Shown here: positions 28,570 to 38,165 of the stretch, piece after piece
Numbering within the stretch: the stretch's first letter is position 1
Layout: every line of letters begins with the position of its first letter
Assembly: GCF_041379045.1 (NCBI RefSeq)
Contig: NZ_CP166871.1
Location: 62,001-126,000 of the forward strand
From: Thalassotalea ponticola
GTDB taxonomy: Bacteria; Pseudomonadota; Gammaproteobacteria; Enterobacterales; Alteromonadaceae
DNA length: 64,000 nt
Reading direction: 5' to 3'
Notes under the pieces: model-generated
Told to the model about the DNA's origin: nothing
What the model saw: only the letters and a program-made list of their open reading frames with translations
Database searches by the model: none
Program-made: the position numbers and the translations under genes

Positions 28570-30054
28570 TTATTTTTCACTGCTGACAATCCGCTTCATC
28601 TCGGTCATGTAGCCGCGCAAGGTTCGCCCTATTTGCTCAACTGGGTGATTGCGTATGGCATCGTTTACCGAAATCAGGCGAATGTTATCAACCGCATTGG
28701 ATGGTTCGCTCAAACCTTGACCGATATCTTCTAACGTTAAACTTTGTACGTACGGCTCGAGCAAGTCAACGGCCGAATGCGAAAACAAGTAGTTGCCGTA
28801 TTCGGCGGTATCGGATATCACCACGTTCATTTCATACAACTTTTTGCGCGCAATGCAATTGGCGATAAGTGGCGTCTCATGGAGTGATTCGTAATAGGCG
28901 GATTCGGCGACAATACCGGCGGAACACATGGTCTCAAACGCCAATTCAACACCCGCCTTAATCATCGCAACCAATAAAATCCCCTTGTCGTAAAACTCTT
29001 GTTCGGTTATCGGCGTGTCGCACGCAGGCGCTTGCTCAAAGCTGGTTTTCGTTGTTAGCTCGCGCCAAGTAAGCAGGTTGTCATCGTTGTTGTGCCAATC
29101 TGCGATCATGGTTTGTGAAAACTGACCATCAATAATATCGTCCATATGCTTATTAAACAGTGGGCGCAGTATCTGTTTGAGCTGATCTGCAATATCAAAG
29201 GCACGAATTTTGGCTGGGTTCGATAACCTATCCATCATATTGGTAATGCCACCGTGTTTTAACCCTTCGGTGACGGTTTCCCAACCGTATTGAATCAGCT
29301 TGGCGGCATAAGCGTCGTCCATGCCATCGGACACCATTTTTTGGTGAGCTAAAATGGCACCCGTTTGCAACATGCCACACAAAATGGTTTGCTCGCCCAT
29401 TAGGTCAGACTTTACTTCAGCGACAAATGACGATTCGAGTACCCCTGCTCTATCGCCGCCGGTTGCGCTGGCGTAGGCTTTTGCGATGGCCAGTCCACGC
29501 CCTTGCGGATCGTTTTCCGGATGCACCGCTATCAGTGTTGGTACCCCAAAACCACGCTTGTATTCTTCTCTTACCTCAGTGCCAGGGCATTTGGGAGCCA
29601 CCATAATTACAGTGATGTCGTTGCGAATTTTGATCCCTTGTTCAACGATATTAAAACCATGGGAATACGATAGTGTTGCCCCGTGCTTCATCAGTGGCAT
29701 AACCGCCTCAACCACCGAGCTGTGCTGCTTATCTGGCGTTAAGTTGAGTACTAGGTCGGCCTGCGGAATAAGTTGTTGATAGGTGCCTACGTCAAAGCCG
29801 TGTTCAGTAGCCCAACGCCACGACTGGCGCTTTTCGGCAATGGCGCTGTCGCGCAGTGCGTAGGCGATGTTTAATCCGGAATCGCGCATGTTCAAGCCTT
29901 GGTTAAGTCCTTGGGCACCGCAACCAACAATGACAATATTCCAACCTTTAAGGTAATCACAGCCTTGGCTAAATTCATCTCGCTGCATAAAGCGACATTT
30001 GCCAAGTTGCTGTAATTGTTCGCGTAAACTTAAACTGTTGAAATAATTTGCCAT
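28570..30054 (-). CDS. ilvC: ketol-acid reductoisomerase, class II
   Basis: Second common step of isoleucine and valine synthesis: Mg- and NADPH-dependent isomerisation and reduction of acetolactates. It is the long enterobacterial-type enzyme (494 aa) with [23 protein letters not shown] at the start, [17 protein letters not shown] as NADPH motif, and duplicated knotted domains in the C-terminal half. The frame extends four codons to a GTG at 30066, but ATG 30054 has GGAG six bases upstream and matches known IlvC N-termini. Divergent from ilvY, which should activate it in response to acetolactate. Confidence 0.97.
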   Translation of the reverse strand: MANYFNSLSLREQLQQLGKCRFMQRDEFSQGCDYLKGWNIVIVGCGAQGLNQGLNMRDSGLNIAYALRDSAIAEKRQSWRWATEHGFDVGTYQQLIPQADLVLNLTPDKQHSSVVEAVMPLMKHGATLSYSHGFNIVEQGIKIRNDITVIMVAPKCPGTEVREEYKRGFGVPTLIAVHPENDPQGRGLAIAKAYASATGGDRAGVLESSFVAEVKSDLMGEQTILCGMLQTGAILAHQKMVSDGMDDAYAAKLIQYGWETVTEGLKHGGITNMMDRLSNPAKIRAFDIADQLKQILRPLFNKHMDDIIDGQFSQTMIADWHNNDDNLLTWRELTTKTSFEQAPACDTPITEQEFYDKGILLVAMIKAGVELAFETMCSAGIVAESAYYESLHETPLIANCIARKKLYEMNVVISDTAEYGNYLFSHSAVDLLEPYVQSLTLEDIGQGLSEPSNAVDNIRLISVNDAIRNHPVEQIGRTLRGYMTEMKRIVSSEK

Positions 30055-30149
30055 ATTGAGCTCCACTAATCAGACGAATGATTGATAGTGATAACCATAG
30101 CGAAAAACAAGCGTTGCTTAAAATGATATATTTGCATCAGTATGTTTCA

Positions 30150-30163
30150 TATATTGCAATATA
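30150..30163. promoter_or_regulatory. IlvY operator candidate
   Basis: TATATTGCAATATA is a perfect 14-bp palindrome between ilvC (start 30054) and ilvY (start 30260). It contains the TTGCAA core known from IlvY sites and lies where the activator should sit. The rest of 30055-30259 is promoter sequence for both genes. Confidence 0.65.
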
Positions 30164-30259
30164 GGGAGTTTGCGATACACTCGATATAAGTGAGCGTCAT
30201 GCTCGTGGTTTAAACACATAAGCGTTCGGACAACCCGCACGGCGAACAGAGTCACTTTT

Positions 30260-31183
30260 ATGGATAACAAATTACTCAAAGTGTTTGTGCATTTGAGCGA
30301 GACATTACACTTTGCGCACACCGCCAAAGCACACCATGTCAGTCCGTCGACATTATCGCGGATGATTCAACGCGTTGAAGATGACGTCGGCGCTACTTTG
30401 TTGGTACGCGATAATCGCAGTGTGATGCTTACCGCTGCGGGGGAGCGATTCCGCGACTTCGCCAAGCAGCAACTCGCCAATTGGCAGCAACTCAACATTG
30501 AACTGGCCACAGATCAAAAGCAATTATCTGGTCGCTTGAGCATTTATTGTTCGGTGACTGCCGCTTATTCACATTTACCCAGTTTACTCGACCGCTTTCG
30601 CCGTCAGCATCCAGCGGTTGAAATTATGCTACACACGGGAAATGCCAATGATGCAATTGATAAGGTGTTAACAGGCGATGTGGATTTGTCAATTGCCGCC
30701 CAGCCAGACAACCACAGTCGGGCGGTGTATTTTCAGCCGTTTGCCCATATCCCATTAACCTTGATAGCGCCCACTGTGGCGTGTCAAGTACAAGACCAAT
30801 TGGCTCGTCACCTGGACTGGCAACAGCTACCGGTGATCATGCCCGATCACGGTCCGGCGCGTCAGCGATTTGAGCACTTTTTAAAGGCGCACGGCGTGCA
30901 CAAGGCAAATGTTTATGCCACCGTTTCTGGTCACGAGGCGCTTGTATCAATGGTCGCATTGGGGTGTGGGGTTGGCATTGCACCACAAGTGGTTATCGAT
31001 AATAGCCCGGTTATTGATCGAGTCAAAGCGCTATCGAGTGGACCGCAAATTGAGCCGTTTGTTCTCGGCTTGTGTTGCCAAAACAAACGCCGAGTCGACC
31101 CGCTAATTGGCGCGTTTTATCGCACGTTAGATGCGACAAGCGTTAGCACCGCTGACCGTTCATCACCCTACTTCAAGGATTAA
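30260..31183 (+). CDS. ilvY: LysR-type regulator of ilvC
   Basis: Transcriptional activator of ilvC that binds acetolactate or acetohydroxybutyrate in enterobacteria. The 307-aa protein has an N-terminal winged helix-turn-helix (residues 1-60, AKAHHVSPSTLSRMIQRVE) and a LysR effector domain. The phrase HVSPSTLSR and VRDNRSV match IlvY rather than general LysR proteins, and divergence from ilvC confirms the assignment. Its 3' end overlaps the convergent comM gene by 11 bases. Confidence 0.92.
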   Translation: MDNKLLKVFVHLSETLHFAHTAKAHHVSPSTLSRMIQRVEDDVGATLLVRDNRSVMLTAAGERFRDFAKQQLANWQQLNIELATDQKQLSGRLSIYCSVTAAYSHLPSLLDRFRRQHPAVEIMLHTGNANDAIDKVLTGDVDLSIAAQPDNHSRAVYFQPFAHIPLTLIAPTVACQVQDQLARHLDWQQLPVIMPDHGPARQRFEHFLKAHGVHKANVYATVSGHEALVSMVALGCGVGIAPQVVIDNSPVIDRVKALSSGPQIEPFVLGLCCQNKRRVDPLIGAFYRTLDATSVSTADRSSPYFKD

Positions 31184-32696
31184 CACTTTCGGTAAGATGG
31201 CGGATCAGGCGATCCATGGCGCGATAGCTCAATGCTTCGACCAGATCAGAGCGGCCAATATGTGCTTGCTGGTTTAAGTCGGCTATGGTGCGCGCTATTT
31301 TTAAAATTTTGTGGTGTGCTCGTGTCGACAAACCTATTTTTTCCATTGCCAAATCGAGAAATTGCGCGTCGTCATGGTTGAGTTGGCAATACTGTTTTAA
31401 CTCAGGACTGGACAAGTGAGCATTGGCTTTACCTTGACGGCTGAGTTGACGTTGCCGACAAGCAACCACCCGCTGTCTTACCGTATCACTTGCCTCCTCA
31501 TTGTTATCATTCTCATTCCACAAACCCTTGGGTAATCTTGCCACTTCAAGTTGTATATCAATGCGATCGAGAAATGGGCCTGATAACTTGTTTAAATAGC
31601 GCAATATCTGTTCGGGGGTACTGCGTCTATCGGTATAAAAGCCGGTTGGACTTGGGTTCATGGCAGCGACTAATTGAAAACGCGCTGGGTAGGTTGTTTT
31701 GCGCAAAGCACGAGAAATTGTGACGTGACCAGATTCCATCGGTTCACGCAACACATCAAGTACCTTGCGATCGTATTCAGGTAGTTCATCAAGAAATAAT
31801 ATGCCGTTGTGAGCTAGTGAAATTTCGCCGGGAATAGGGGTTGAGCCACCGCCGACTAAGGCAGCTGATGACGCGGTGTGATGTGGTGCCCGAAATGGTC
31901 GAGTGTGCCAGTGCGTTAAGTCGATGTCGTCGTGACAAATAGAGTTCACCGCAGCGGTTTGCAACGATTCTTCTTTGGTCATTGGCGGTAAAATACTGGG
32001 TAAACGCGAGGCTAGCATGGTTTTACCGGTGCCGGGCGGACCGATAAACAGCAAATTATGAGAGCCCGCAGCAGCCAACTCTAGAGCCCTCTTGGCAAGT
32101 GGCTGGCCAATCACATCCGACATGTCTTTACTACAGTCATTGGTGTCACTAACGGTGCAGTGATCTTCTTCGAAAGGCAGTACTTGTTGACCTGAAAAGT
32201 GAGCAAATAGCTGGTTTAGCCCTTGTAAGCCAATTATCGCGCTGCCCTCCACTCGGCATGCTTGCCGTGCATTTTCACAAGGCAATACAAGGGTGTGTAG
32301 CTCTTGGCGAGCGGCCATAGCCATAGGAATGTCGCCGATAATTTTTCGAAGCTGGCCATTTAGCGCCAACTCTCCGGCAAATTCGTAATCGTTGATGTGC
32401 TGATCCGGTAATTGCTTTGACGCGATCAAAATGGCGACGGCAATCGGCAAATCAAAATGGCCGCCGTCTTTGGGTAGATCCGCGGGCGCTAAGCTGACAA
32501 TAATTTTGCGCTGTGGGAATTCAAAGCCACTGTTAATGATGGCGCTGCGCACTCTATTTTTGGCTTCGCGCACTGAGGTTTCGGCCATGCCAACTAGGTG
32601 AAACGCAGGTAAACCGTTACTGAGGTGAATTTCGACACAGACTCTTGGCGCATCGAGACCAATGCGAGCTCTTGTATTAACACTTGCTAAACTCAT
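31173..32696 (-). CDS. comM: YifB/ComM family AAA+ ATPase
   Basis: Hexameric helicase that promotes branch migration during natural transformation in Vibrio and Haemophilus. The 507-residue chain has an N-terminal ChlI/Lon-like domain (residues 1-165, HLVGMAETSVREAKNRVRSA), a central Mg-chelatase-type AAA+ core with Walker A GPPGTGKTML near 215, NGILFLDELPEY as Walker B, and a C-terminal helical domain. Length and motifs are typical. Convergent with ilvY, overlapping by 11 bases. Confidence 0.92.
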   Translation of the reverse strand: MSLASVNTRARIGLDAPRVCVEIHLSNGLPAFHLVGMAETSVREAKNRVRSAIINSGFEFPQRKIIVSLAPADLPKDGGHFDLPIAVAILIASKQLPDQHINDYEFAGELALNGQLRKIIGDIPMAMAARQELHTLVLPCENARQACRVEGSAIIGLQGLNQLFAHFSGQQVLPFEEDHCTVSDTNDCSKDMSDVIGQPLAKRALELAAAGSHNLLFIGPPGTGKTMLASRLPSILPPMTKEESLQTAAVNSICHDDIDLTHWHTRPFRAPHHTASSAALVGGGSTPIPGEISLAHNGILFLDELPEYDRKVLDVLREPMESGHVTISRALRKTTYPARFQLVAAMNPSPTGFYTDRRSTPEQILRYLNKLSGPFLDRIDIQLEVARLPKGLWNENDNNEEASDTVRQRVVACRQRQLSRQGKANAHLSSPELKQYCQLNHDDAQFLDLAMEKIGLSTRAHHKILKIARTIADLNQQAHIGRSDLVEALSYRAMDRLIRHLTESVNP

Positions 32697-32846
32697 AGAA
32701 AATCCTTTTCGCTATTTGCTTCCTGTAGCTAAGTTTAGAAGGCAATTGGCCTGTTTGCAGTGTTTTAGCCGATTTTGAAAACTCCTTGTGTGATTTAATC
32801 AGCTATGCTAAATATTAATCAATTGTTAATGTTTTATTTCTGGGTT

Positions 32847-32897
32847 GGGGCGTGTTTATCTTTGTAGTACATACAAACAAAGATCATCACGCCCTAG
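32847..32897. repeat. short hairpin relic of a CTAG-flanked repeat element
   Basis: GGGGCGTGTTTATCTTTG on the left and, reversed, CTAGGGCGTGATGATCTTG on the right are imperfect inverted repeats around a short centre. The same end sequence borders the 268-bp element at 40241-40508, and both share CACGCCCTAGCTAAA at the right edge. It looks like a deleted copy, sitting 13 bp before the ilv leader ORF. The remaining 32697-32846 and 33062-33248 hold promoter and leader sequence only. Confidence 0.55.
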
Positions 32898-32909
32898 CTA
32901 AAGCACAGT

Positions 32910-33005
32910 ATGAGTAGGCAACGGTATTGTATGGTTGATTTGAAACGCCGATTTATAGCACTAATTAAAGTCAATATCCTGATTCACCTGCGGGTGCGTT
33001 GCTGA
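32910..33005 (+). CDS. ilv operon leader peptide
   Basis: Short ORF of 31 codons from ATG 32910, or 24 from ATG 32931, ending TGA 33003-33005. Its second half, FIALIKVNILIHLRV, is packed with isoleucine, leucine and valine codons, as expected of a branched-chain attenuator peptide. A strong terminator follows 18 bases later and ilvE 243 bp later. No good ribosome-binding site precedes either ATG, so the start is open. Ribosome stalling in this stretch would free an antiterminator. This gene is too short for usual gene finders. Confidence 0.7.
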   Translation: MSRQRYCMVDLKRRFIALIKVNILIHLRVRC

Positions 33006-33023
33006 TTCGATTTGCCGATACGC

Positions 33024-33061
33024 AACCCCCCGCTTCACGACGAACCGGGGGGTTTATTTTT
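33024..33061 (+). terminator. transcription attenuator of the ilvEDA operon
   Basis: AACCCCCCG and CGGGGGGTT form a 9-bp GC-rich stem followed by TTTATTTTTG. The upstream segment GCGGGTGCGTTGC (32990-33002), which overlaps the end of the leader ORF, is complementary in two blocks to GCAACCCCCCGC at the 5' arm and can act as antiterminator. This is the classic leader-peptide attenuation layout. Confidence 0.88.
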
Positions 33062-33248
33062 GTCCCGCTCAAAATACACTGCATAGATGCGTAACCCGTT
33101 GAGTGAAGTGTCATTAGAAATGAACAAAACTGACGAAATAGTCTTTGGTCAATTGTACTGAAAAGTCGACAATTGCAAAAAAAATGTTGATCATCTGGGC
33201 CATCAATTCAGCGGCCTCAGCCGCCACAGAGATTACTAGGAATACATA

Positions 33249-34175
33249 ATGGCTAAAGTAAACGCAGAAAAAATTTGGTTTAACGGTGAATTAATGCCTT
33301 GGGGTGATGCAAAGGTGCATGTAATGAGTCACGCGTTGCATTACGGTTCATCGGTTTTTGAAGGTGTTCGTGCCTATAACACGCACAAAGGCACCTGTAT
33401 TTTTCGTCATCGCGAGCACATTGAGCGCTTATTCGATTCAGCCAAGATTTATCGAATGAATATTCCGTACTCGGTGGAGCAAGTGATGCAAGCGTGTCGT
33501 GATTCTGTGGCTAAAAATGGCCTTAAATCGGCTTACTTACGCCCGTTGGCTTTCTTAGGTGATATTGGTATGGGCTTGCGTCCAGCCGATGATGCGATTG
33601 CCGATCTGATGATTGCCGCATTTAGCTGGGAAGCGTACCTAGGCGCAGATGCGATGGAAAATGGCGTTGACGTTGGTGTATCAAGCTGGAATCGCTTAGC
33701 GCCAAATACCATGCCTACAGCAGCAAAAGCAGGTGGTAATTACTTGTCTTCACAGCTTATTTCGCGTGAAGCGGCTCGCCATGGTTACACCGAAGGTATC
33801 GCCCTCGATATTAACAATTACGTCAGTGAAGGCGCTGGCCAAAATTTATTCTTGGTACGTAAGGGCGTGCTTTATACACCGCCATCGACGTGTTCTATTT
33901 TACCAGGTCTGACTCGCGATACGGTGATTACCTTAGCTAAAGAGTTAGGCTATGAAGTTCGCGAAGAGTTGATTGCTCGTGAAGCACTTTACTTGGCGGA
34001 TGAGTTTTTTATGTGTGGTACCGCAACAGAAATCGTGCCAGTAAGTACCGTTGACGGCATCACGGTTGGCGCAGGTAAACGAGGCCCAGTAACTAAAGCA
34101 TTGCAAGATGCATTCTTTGGCTTGTTTGACGGCACCACGGAAGATAAATGGGGTTGGTTAGATCCAATCGCCTAA
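33249..34175 (+). CDS. ilvE: branched-chain amino acid aminotransferase
   Basis: Last step of valine, isoleucine and leucine synthesis, a fold-type IV PLP transaminase. The 308-aa length matches IlvE. HALHYGSSVFEGVRAYNT near residues 28-45 and the PLP-lysine segment TAAKAGGNYLSSQL near 157 (Lys about 159) are present, as is CSILPGLTRDTVI near 218. AGGA precedes ATG. First structural gene after the attenuator; ilvD follows after about 110 bp and ilvA after that. ilvG/ilvM, common at this operon's head, are absent here. Confidence 0.96.
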   Translation: MAKVNAEKIWFNGELMPWGDAKVHVMSHALHYGSSVFEGVRAYNTHKGTCIFRHREHIERLFDSAKIYRMNIPYSVEQVMQACRDSVAKNGLKSAYLRPLAFLGDIGMGLRPADDAIADLMIAAFSWEAYLGADAMENGVDVGVSSWNRLAPNTMPTAAKAGGNYLSSQLISREAARHGYTEGIALDINNYVSEGAGQNLFLVRKGVLYTPPSTCSILPGLTRDTVITLAKELGYEVREELIAREALYLADEFFMCGTATEIVPVSTVDGITVGAGKRGPVTKALQDAFFGLFDGTTEDKWGWLDPIA

Positions 34176-34284
34176 CCTGCCTTATCGATTAGCACTTAGC
34201 TAATCACAATTTAGGCAGGTATTTTTTAGGCGGGTAGCAAACCCGCCATAGCGCATTCCCAATGTGGTTTTAAGGAAAAATACT

Positions 34285-36141
34285 ATGCCTAAATTGAGAT
34301 CTTCAACGTCGACCCAAGGCCGTAACATGGCAGGGGCTCGTGCTTTGTGGCGCGCCACGGGAATGACCGACGAAGACTTTTCGAAGCCGATCATTGCCGT
34401 CGTCAACTCTTTTACTCAATTTGTTCCAGGACACGTCCATCTAAAAGACATGGGCCAGCTCGTGGCCGGCGCCATAGAGCGCGCTGGTGGCGTAGCCAAA
34501 GAGTTCAATACCATCGCCGTTGATGACGGCATTGCCATGGGACATGATGGCATGCTTTATTCGTTACCCTCTCGGGAAATCATTGCCGATTCGGTGGAGT
34601 ATATGGTAAATGCCCATTGCGTTGACGCAATGGTGTGTATTTCCAATTGTGACAAAATTACACCGGGGATGTTAATGGCGGCGTTGCGCTTAAACATTCC
34701 AGTTGTTTTTGTTTCTGGCGGACCAATGGAAGCCGGAAAAACCAAGCTCAGCGAGCAAATCATCAAGCTCGATTTGGTCGATGCGATGATGCAAGGTGCC
34801 GACCCTAAGGTATCCGATGAGCAAGCCGAGCAAATTGAGCGTTCAGCCTGCCCAACCTGCGGTTCGTGCTCGGGGATGTTTACGGCAAATAGCATGAACT
34901 GTTTAACCGAAGCACTTGGTTTAGCCCTACCGGGCAATGGCTCGTTATTGGCAACCCATGCCGATCGAGAGCAGTTGTTTTTATCAGCGGGCGAGCAAAT
35001 TGTGACCCTGACGAAACAGTACTATTTTGCCGATGACGAGTCGGTATTGCCTCGTAATATTGCCACCAAACAAGCATTTGAAAATGCCATGTGCTTGGAT
35101 ATTGCCATGGGTGGCTCGACGAATACCGTATTGCATTTACTCGCCGCCGCTCAAGAAGGCGATGTCGACTTCACTATGGCCGATATTGACCGCCTGTCAC
35201 GACAAGTACCCCATTTGTGTAAAGTTGCCCCGAGCACACAAAAATATCACATGGAAGATGTGCACCGAGCCGGTGGGGTTGTTGCTATATTGGGCGAACT
35301 AGCTCGGGCTAATTTACTCAATGTTGAGTCACGCAACGTACTGAATATGAATTTGGCAGAGCTCATTACCCGTTATGACATCGCCGTGAGTGATGATCAA
35401 CAGATCAATACTTTTTATCGAGCAGGCCCTGCAGGTATCAGAACCACTAAGGCGTTTTCGCAACAATGTCGATGGCCTGATGTTGATGCCGACCGTCAAA
35501 ATGGTTGTATCCGTTCGGTTGAATACGCGTACAGTAAAGACGGTGGCTTGGCGGTATTGTATGGCAACATCGCCCAGCACGGTTGTATTGTTAAAACGGC
35601 AGGCGTGGCAGCTGAAAACCTGACGTTTGAAGGTCGAGCGCATGTGTTTGAAAGCCAAGATGAGGCGGTCGAAGCGATCTTAGCCGGTCGAGTAGTCGCA
35701 GCAGAGGTTGTGGTTATTCGATACGAGGGTCCCAAAGGTGGGCCAGGTATGCAGGAGATGCTCTATCCAACGACCTATCTAAAGTCGATGGGCTTGGGAA
35801 CTCAGTGTGCGTTGATCACCGATGGTCGCTTTTCTGGTGGTACATCAGGACTGTCCATTGGTCACATTTCACCAGAAGCCGCTGCAGGCGGTGCCATTGC
35901 TCTGATCAATGACGGCGATCGCATATCCATCGATATTGCCAAGCGCAGTATAGAGTTAGATGTCAGCGATGAGGAAATTGCCCAACGCCGTCAACGCATG
36001 GAGCAAAAAGGGCAACAGGCCTATAAGCCGGCGAATCGCCAACGACATGTGAGTTATGCACTAAAAAACTATGCGATGCTAGCAACCAGTGCTGATCTAG
36101 GTGCGGTGCGCAATAGACAATTGCTCGACCAATACGATTAG
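34285..36141 (+). CDS. ilvD: dihydroxy-acid dehydratase
   Basis: Third step of branched-chain amino acid synthesis; an Fe-S dehydratase of 618 aa. Cluster and metal ligands are seen in [14 protein letters not shown] near residue 120 and in [18 protein letters not shown] near 195. The C-terminal part has [12 protein letters not shown] and [15 protein letters not shown]. The frame runs back to ATG 34264, but ATG 34285 has AGGAAA upstream and MPKLRSST matches known IlvD N-termini. ilvA starts 11 bp after the stop. Confidence 0.97.
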   Translation: MPKLRSSTSTQGRNMAGARALWRATGMTDEDFSKPIIAVVNSFTQFVPGHVHLKDMGQLVAGAIERAGGVAKEFNTIAVDDGIAMGHDGMLYSLPSREIIADSVEYMVNAHCVDAMVCISNCDKITPGMLMAALRLNIPVVFVSGGPMEAGKTKLSEQIIKLDLVDAMMQGADPKVSDEQAEQIERSACPTCGSCSGMFTANSMNCLTEALGLALPGNGSLLATHADREQLFLSAGEQIVTLTKQYYFADDESVLPRNIATKQAFENAMCLDIAMGGSTNTVLHLLAAAQEGDVDFTMADIDRLSRQVPHLCKVAPSTQKYHMEDVHRAGGVVAILGELARANLLNVESRNVLNMNLAELITRYDIAVSDDQQINTFYRAGPAGIRTTKAFSQQCRWPDVDADRQNGCIRSVEYAYSKDGGLAVLYGNIAQHGCIVKTAGVAAENLTFEGRAHVFESQDEAVEAILAGRVVAAEVVVIRYEGPKGGPGMQEMLYPTTYLKSMGLGTQCALITDGRFSGGTSGLSIGHISPEAAAGGAIALINDGDRISIDIAKRSIELDVSDEEIAQRRQRMEQKGQQAYKPANRQRHVSYALKNYAMLATSADLGAVRNRQLLDQYD

Positions 36142-36152
36142 GGGATAAGGTG

Positions 36153-37751
36153 ATGGCGACTAACGATACGAGGATTAGTGAATGGGTATCCGAATCGACT
36201 GAGCTGTCAGCGGACGAGCAGCAACAGGTCAGTGATTTAGGGCTGGAGTACCTGCGCCGCATATTGACATCTTGGGTATACGATGTGGCGGTCGAAACCG
36301 ACTTAACCGAGTTGACACGTCTGTCACTGCAAACGGGACAACAAATCTATCTCAAACGAGAAGATCAGCAACCGGTGCATTCGTTTAAGATACGCGGTGC
36401 CTATAATCGCCTATGCCAATTGACTGAACAACAAAAGAGCTTAGGGGTGATTGCCGCCTCGGCGGGCAATCACGCGCAAGGGCTGGCGTTAGCAGCGAGG
36501 CATTTAGGCATCAAGGCGACCATTGTGATGCCGATAACTACGCCGGAAATAAAAGTCGATAACGTGCGCCGACTCGGTGGCGAGGTGCGTTTGCTTGGCA
36601 AGAGTTTCAATGAGGCAGCACAGGCGGCTAAACAAGCGGCACAACGCGAACAGAAAACCATTATTCACCCATTCGACGATAGCTTTGTTATTGCCGGACA
36701 AGGCACTGTAGCCAAAGAATTGATGCAGCAATTGCCCGATGTCGACGCGGTGTTCGTGCCCGTTGGTGGTGGCGGCTTACTTGCAGGAATGGCGGTATAT
36801 ATTAAACAACTCAACCCTAATATCAGAGTAATCGGGGTTGAAGCCGAAGATTCTGCCTGTTTGGCCGCCGCTTTACAGAACGGAACTCCCGTCGATTTAG
36901 CCCGTGTTGGCTTGTTCGCCGATGGGGTGGCGGTAAAGCGCATTGGCAATCAGACCTTTTCACTTATCCGTCACTTTTGTGATCAAGTTATTACCGTTTC
37001 CAGTGATGAAATTTGCGCGGCAATTAAGGAAATATTTGAACAGACGCGGGTTATTGCTGAGCCAGCTGGTGCGTTATCACTCGCGGGCTTGCTCAAGTAT
37101 TGTCAGCGTGCTCAGGGCAAACAAAAACTGGCCGCAGTGCTGTCTGGTGCTAACATGAACTTTCACTCTCTGCGTTATGTCTCTGAACGCTGTGAACTGG
37201 GTGAGCAAAAAGAAGCGGTATTAGCAGTTGAAATTCCAGAGCAAAAAGGTAGTTTTCGCAAATTTTGTAAAGCCTTAGGTGGTAAGGCGATAACCGAATT
37301 TAACTACCGAGGTGACGGCCGCGAGCAGGCTCATATTTTTGTTGGTGTGCGCGTTACTCAAGGCAATTGCGAGCTGGTGCAGCTTATCTCTGATTTGCGC
37401 AAACAGGGGTATAAGGTGAATGACTTAACCAGTAATGAATTGGCCAAACTTCACGTGCGTTACATGATTGGCGGTCACAACCGACAACAAGCCAAGACGG
37501 AGCGTTTGTTTAGTTTCGAGTTTCCTGAATATCCTGGCGCACTTGAGATCTTTCTCGATACGCTTGGCGCGCACTGGAACATCTCGCTATTCCACTATCG
37601 CAATCACGGAGCGGCGTTCGGTCAGGTGCTAGCAGGCGTTGAAATTGACGCCCGTGATGAACTGGCTTTCTTTCGCCATTTACACGATCTGGGTTATCAA
37701 TTTCAAGAAGAAACCGACAACCCAGCCTATCAGTTGTTTTTAGGCAATTAA
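36153..37751 (+). CDS. ilvA: threonine deaminase (biosynthetic)
   Basis: PLP enzyme turning threonine into 2-oxobutanoate, the first step to isoleucine and normally feedback-inhibited by it. The 532-residue form has the catalytic domain (to about residue 345) with HSFKIRGAYN (PLP Lys near 79), AGNHAQG and the glycine loop VPVGGGGLLAG, followed by two ACT-like regulatory domains. ATG 36153 is preceded by GGGGATAAGG; a GTG three bases earlier is an alternative. Closes the ilvEDA operon and overlaps the 3' end of convergent ubiK by four bases. Confidence 0.95.
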   Translation: MATNDTRISEWVSESTELSADEQQQVSDLGLEYLRRILTSWVYDVAVETDLTELTRLSLQTGQQIYLKREDQQPVHSFKIRGAYNRLCQLTEQQKSLGVIAASAGNHAQGLALAARHLGIKATIVMPITTPEIKVDNVRRLGGEVRLLGKSFNEAAQAAKQAAQREQKTIIHPFDDSFVIAGQGTVAKELMQQLPDVDAVFVPVGGGGLLAGMAVYIKQLNPNIRVIGVEAEDSACLAAALQNGTPVDLARVGLFADGVAVKRIGNQTFSLIRHFCDQVITVSSDEICAAIKEIFEQTRVIAEPAGALSLAGLLKYCQRAQGKQKLAAVLSGANMNFHSLRYVSERCELGEQKEAVLAVEIPEQKGSFRKFCKALGGKAITEFNYRGDGREQAHIFVGVRVTQGNCELVQLISDLRKQGYKVNDLTSNELAKLHVRYMIGGHNRQQAKTERLFSFEFPEYPGALEIFLDTLGAHWNISLFHYRNHGAAFGQVLAGVEIDARDELAFFRHLHDLGYQFQEETDNPAYQLFLGN

Positions 37752-38014
37752 TCTGCTGACGACTGATTTTGGTTTAACTGTGCCTCAAGTTGTGCAACCT
37801 TAGCGCTCAACTCATCGAGCTTTGCCCGTGTCTTGATCAATACTTGGGTTTGCACATCAAATTCTTCTCGGCTGACCATATCCATTTGGGCGAGCTTATT
37901 CTGCAGAATTTGCTTGGCTTTGCTCTCAAAATCGTTGGCTACTGTTTTCACCTGCGGCGGAATTGCTTCACTGATTTGTTTGGCAATATCTTCGATCTTT
38001 TTGGCGTTAATCAT
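37748..38014 (-). CDS. ubiK: UbiK (YqiC/BMFP family) ubiquinone biosynthesis accessory factor
   Basis: Small membrane-associated protein that helps the ubiquinone biosynthesis complex under aerobic conditions, acting with UbiJ. The 88-aa chain has an amphipathic N-terminal part (IEDIAKQISEAIPPQVK) and a C-terminal coiled coil (about residues 50-82, leucine/alanine heptads such as LDELSAKVAQLEAQL), the family architecture and length. It is divergent from rep and convergent with ilvA. Confidence 0.9.
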   Translation of the reverse strand: MINAKKIEDIAKQISEAIPPQVKTVANDFESKAKQILQNKLAQMDMVSREEFDVQTQVLIKTRAKLDELSAKVAQLEAQLNQNQSSAD

Positions 38015-38165
38015 TGGTGTACTCTCTTCGTTAGAATATGGTCAATAATACTGTTAGACAGTCCAAATTGGTAGAATATTCCCTCTGCAGACGGTTAAAA
38101 TTCTATGAAGGTCGAGGAAAAACGAGTAAAATTTGTGTTTTCCCAACGATCAACAGTAACCGTTT

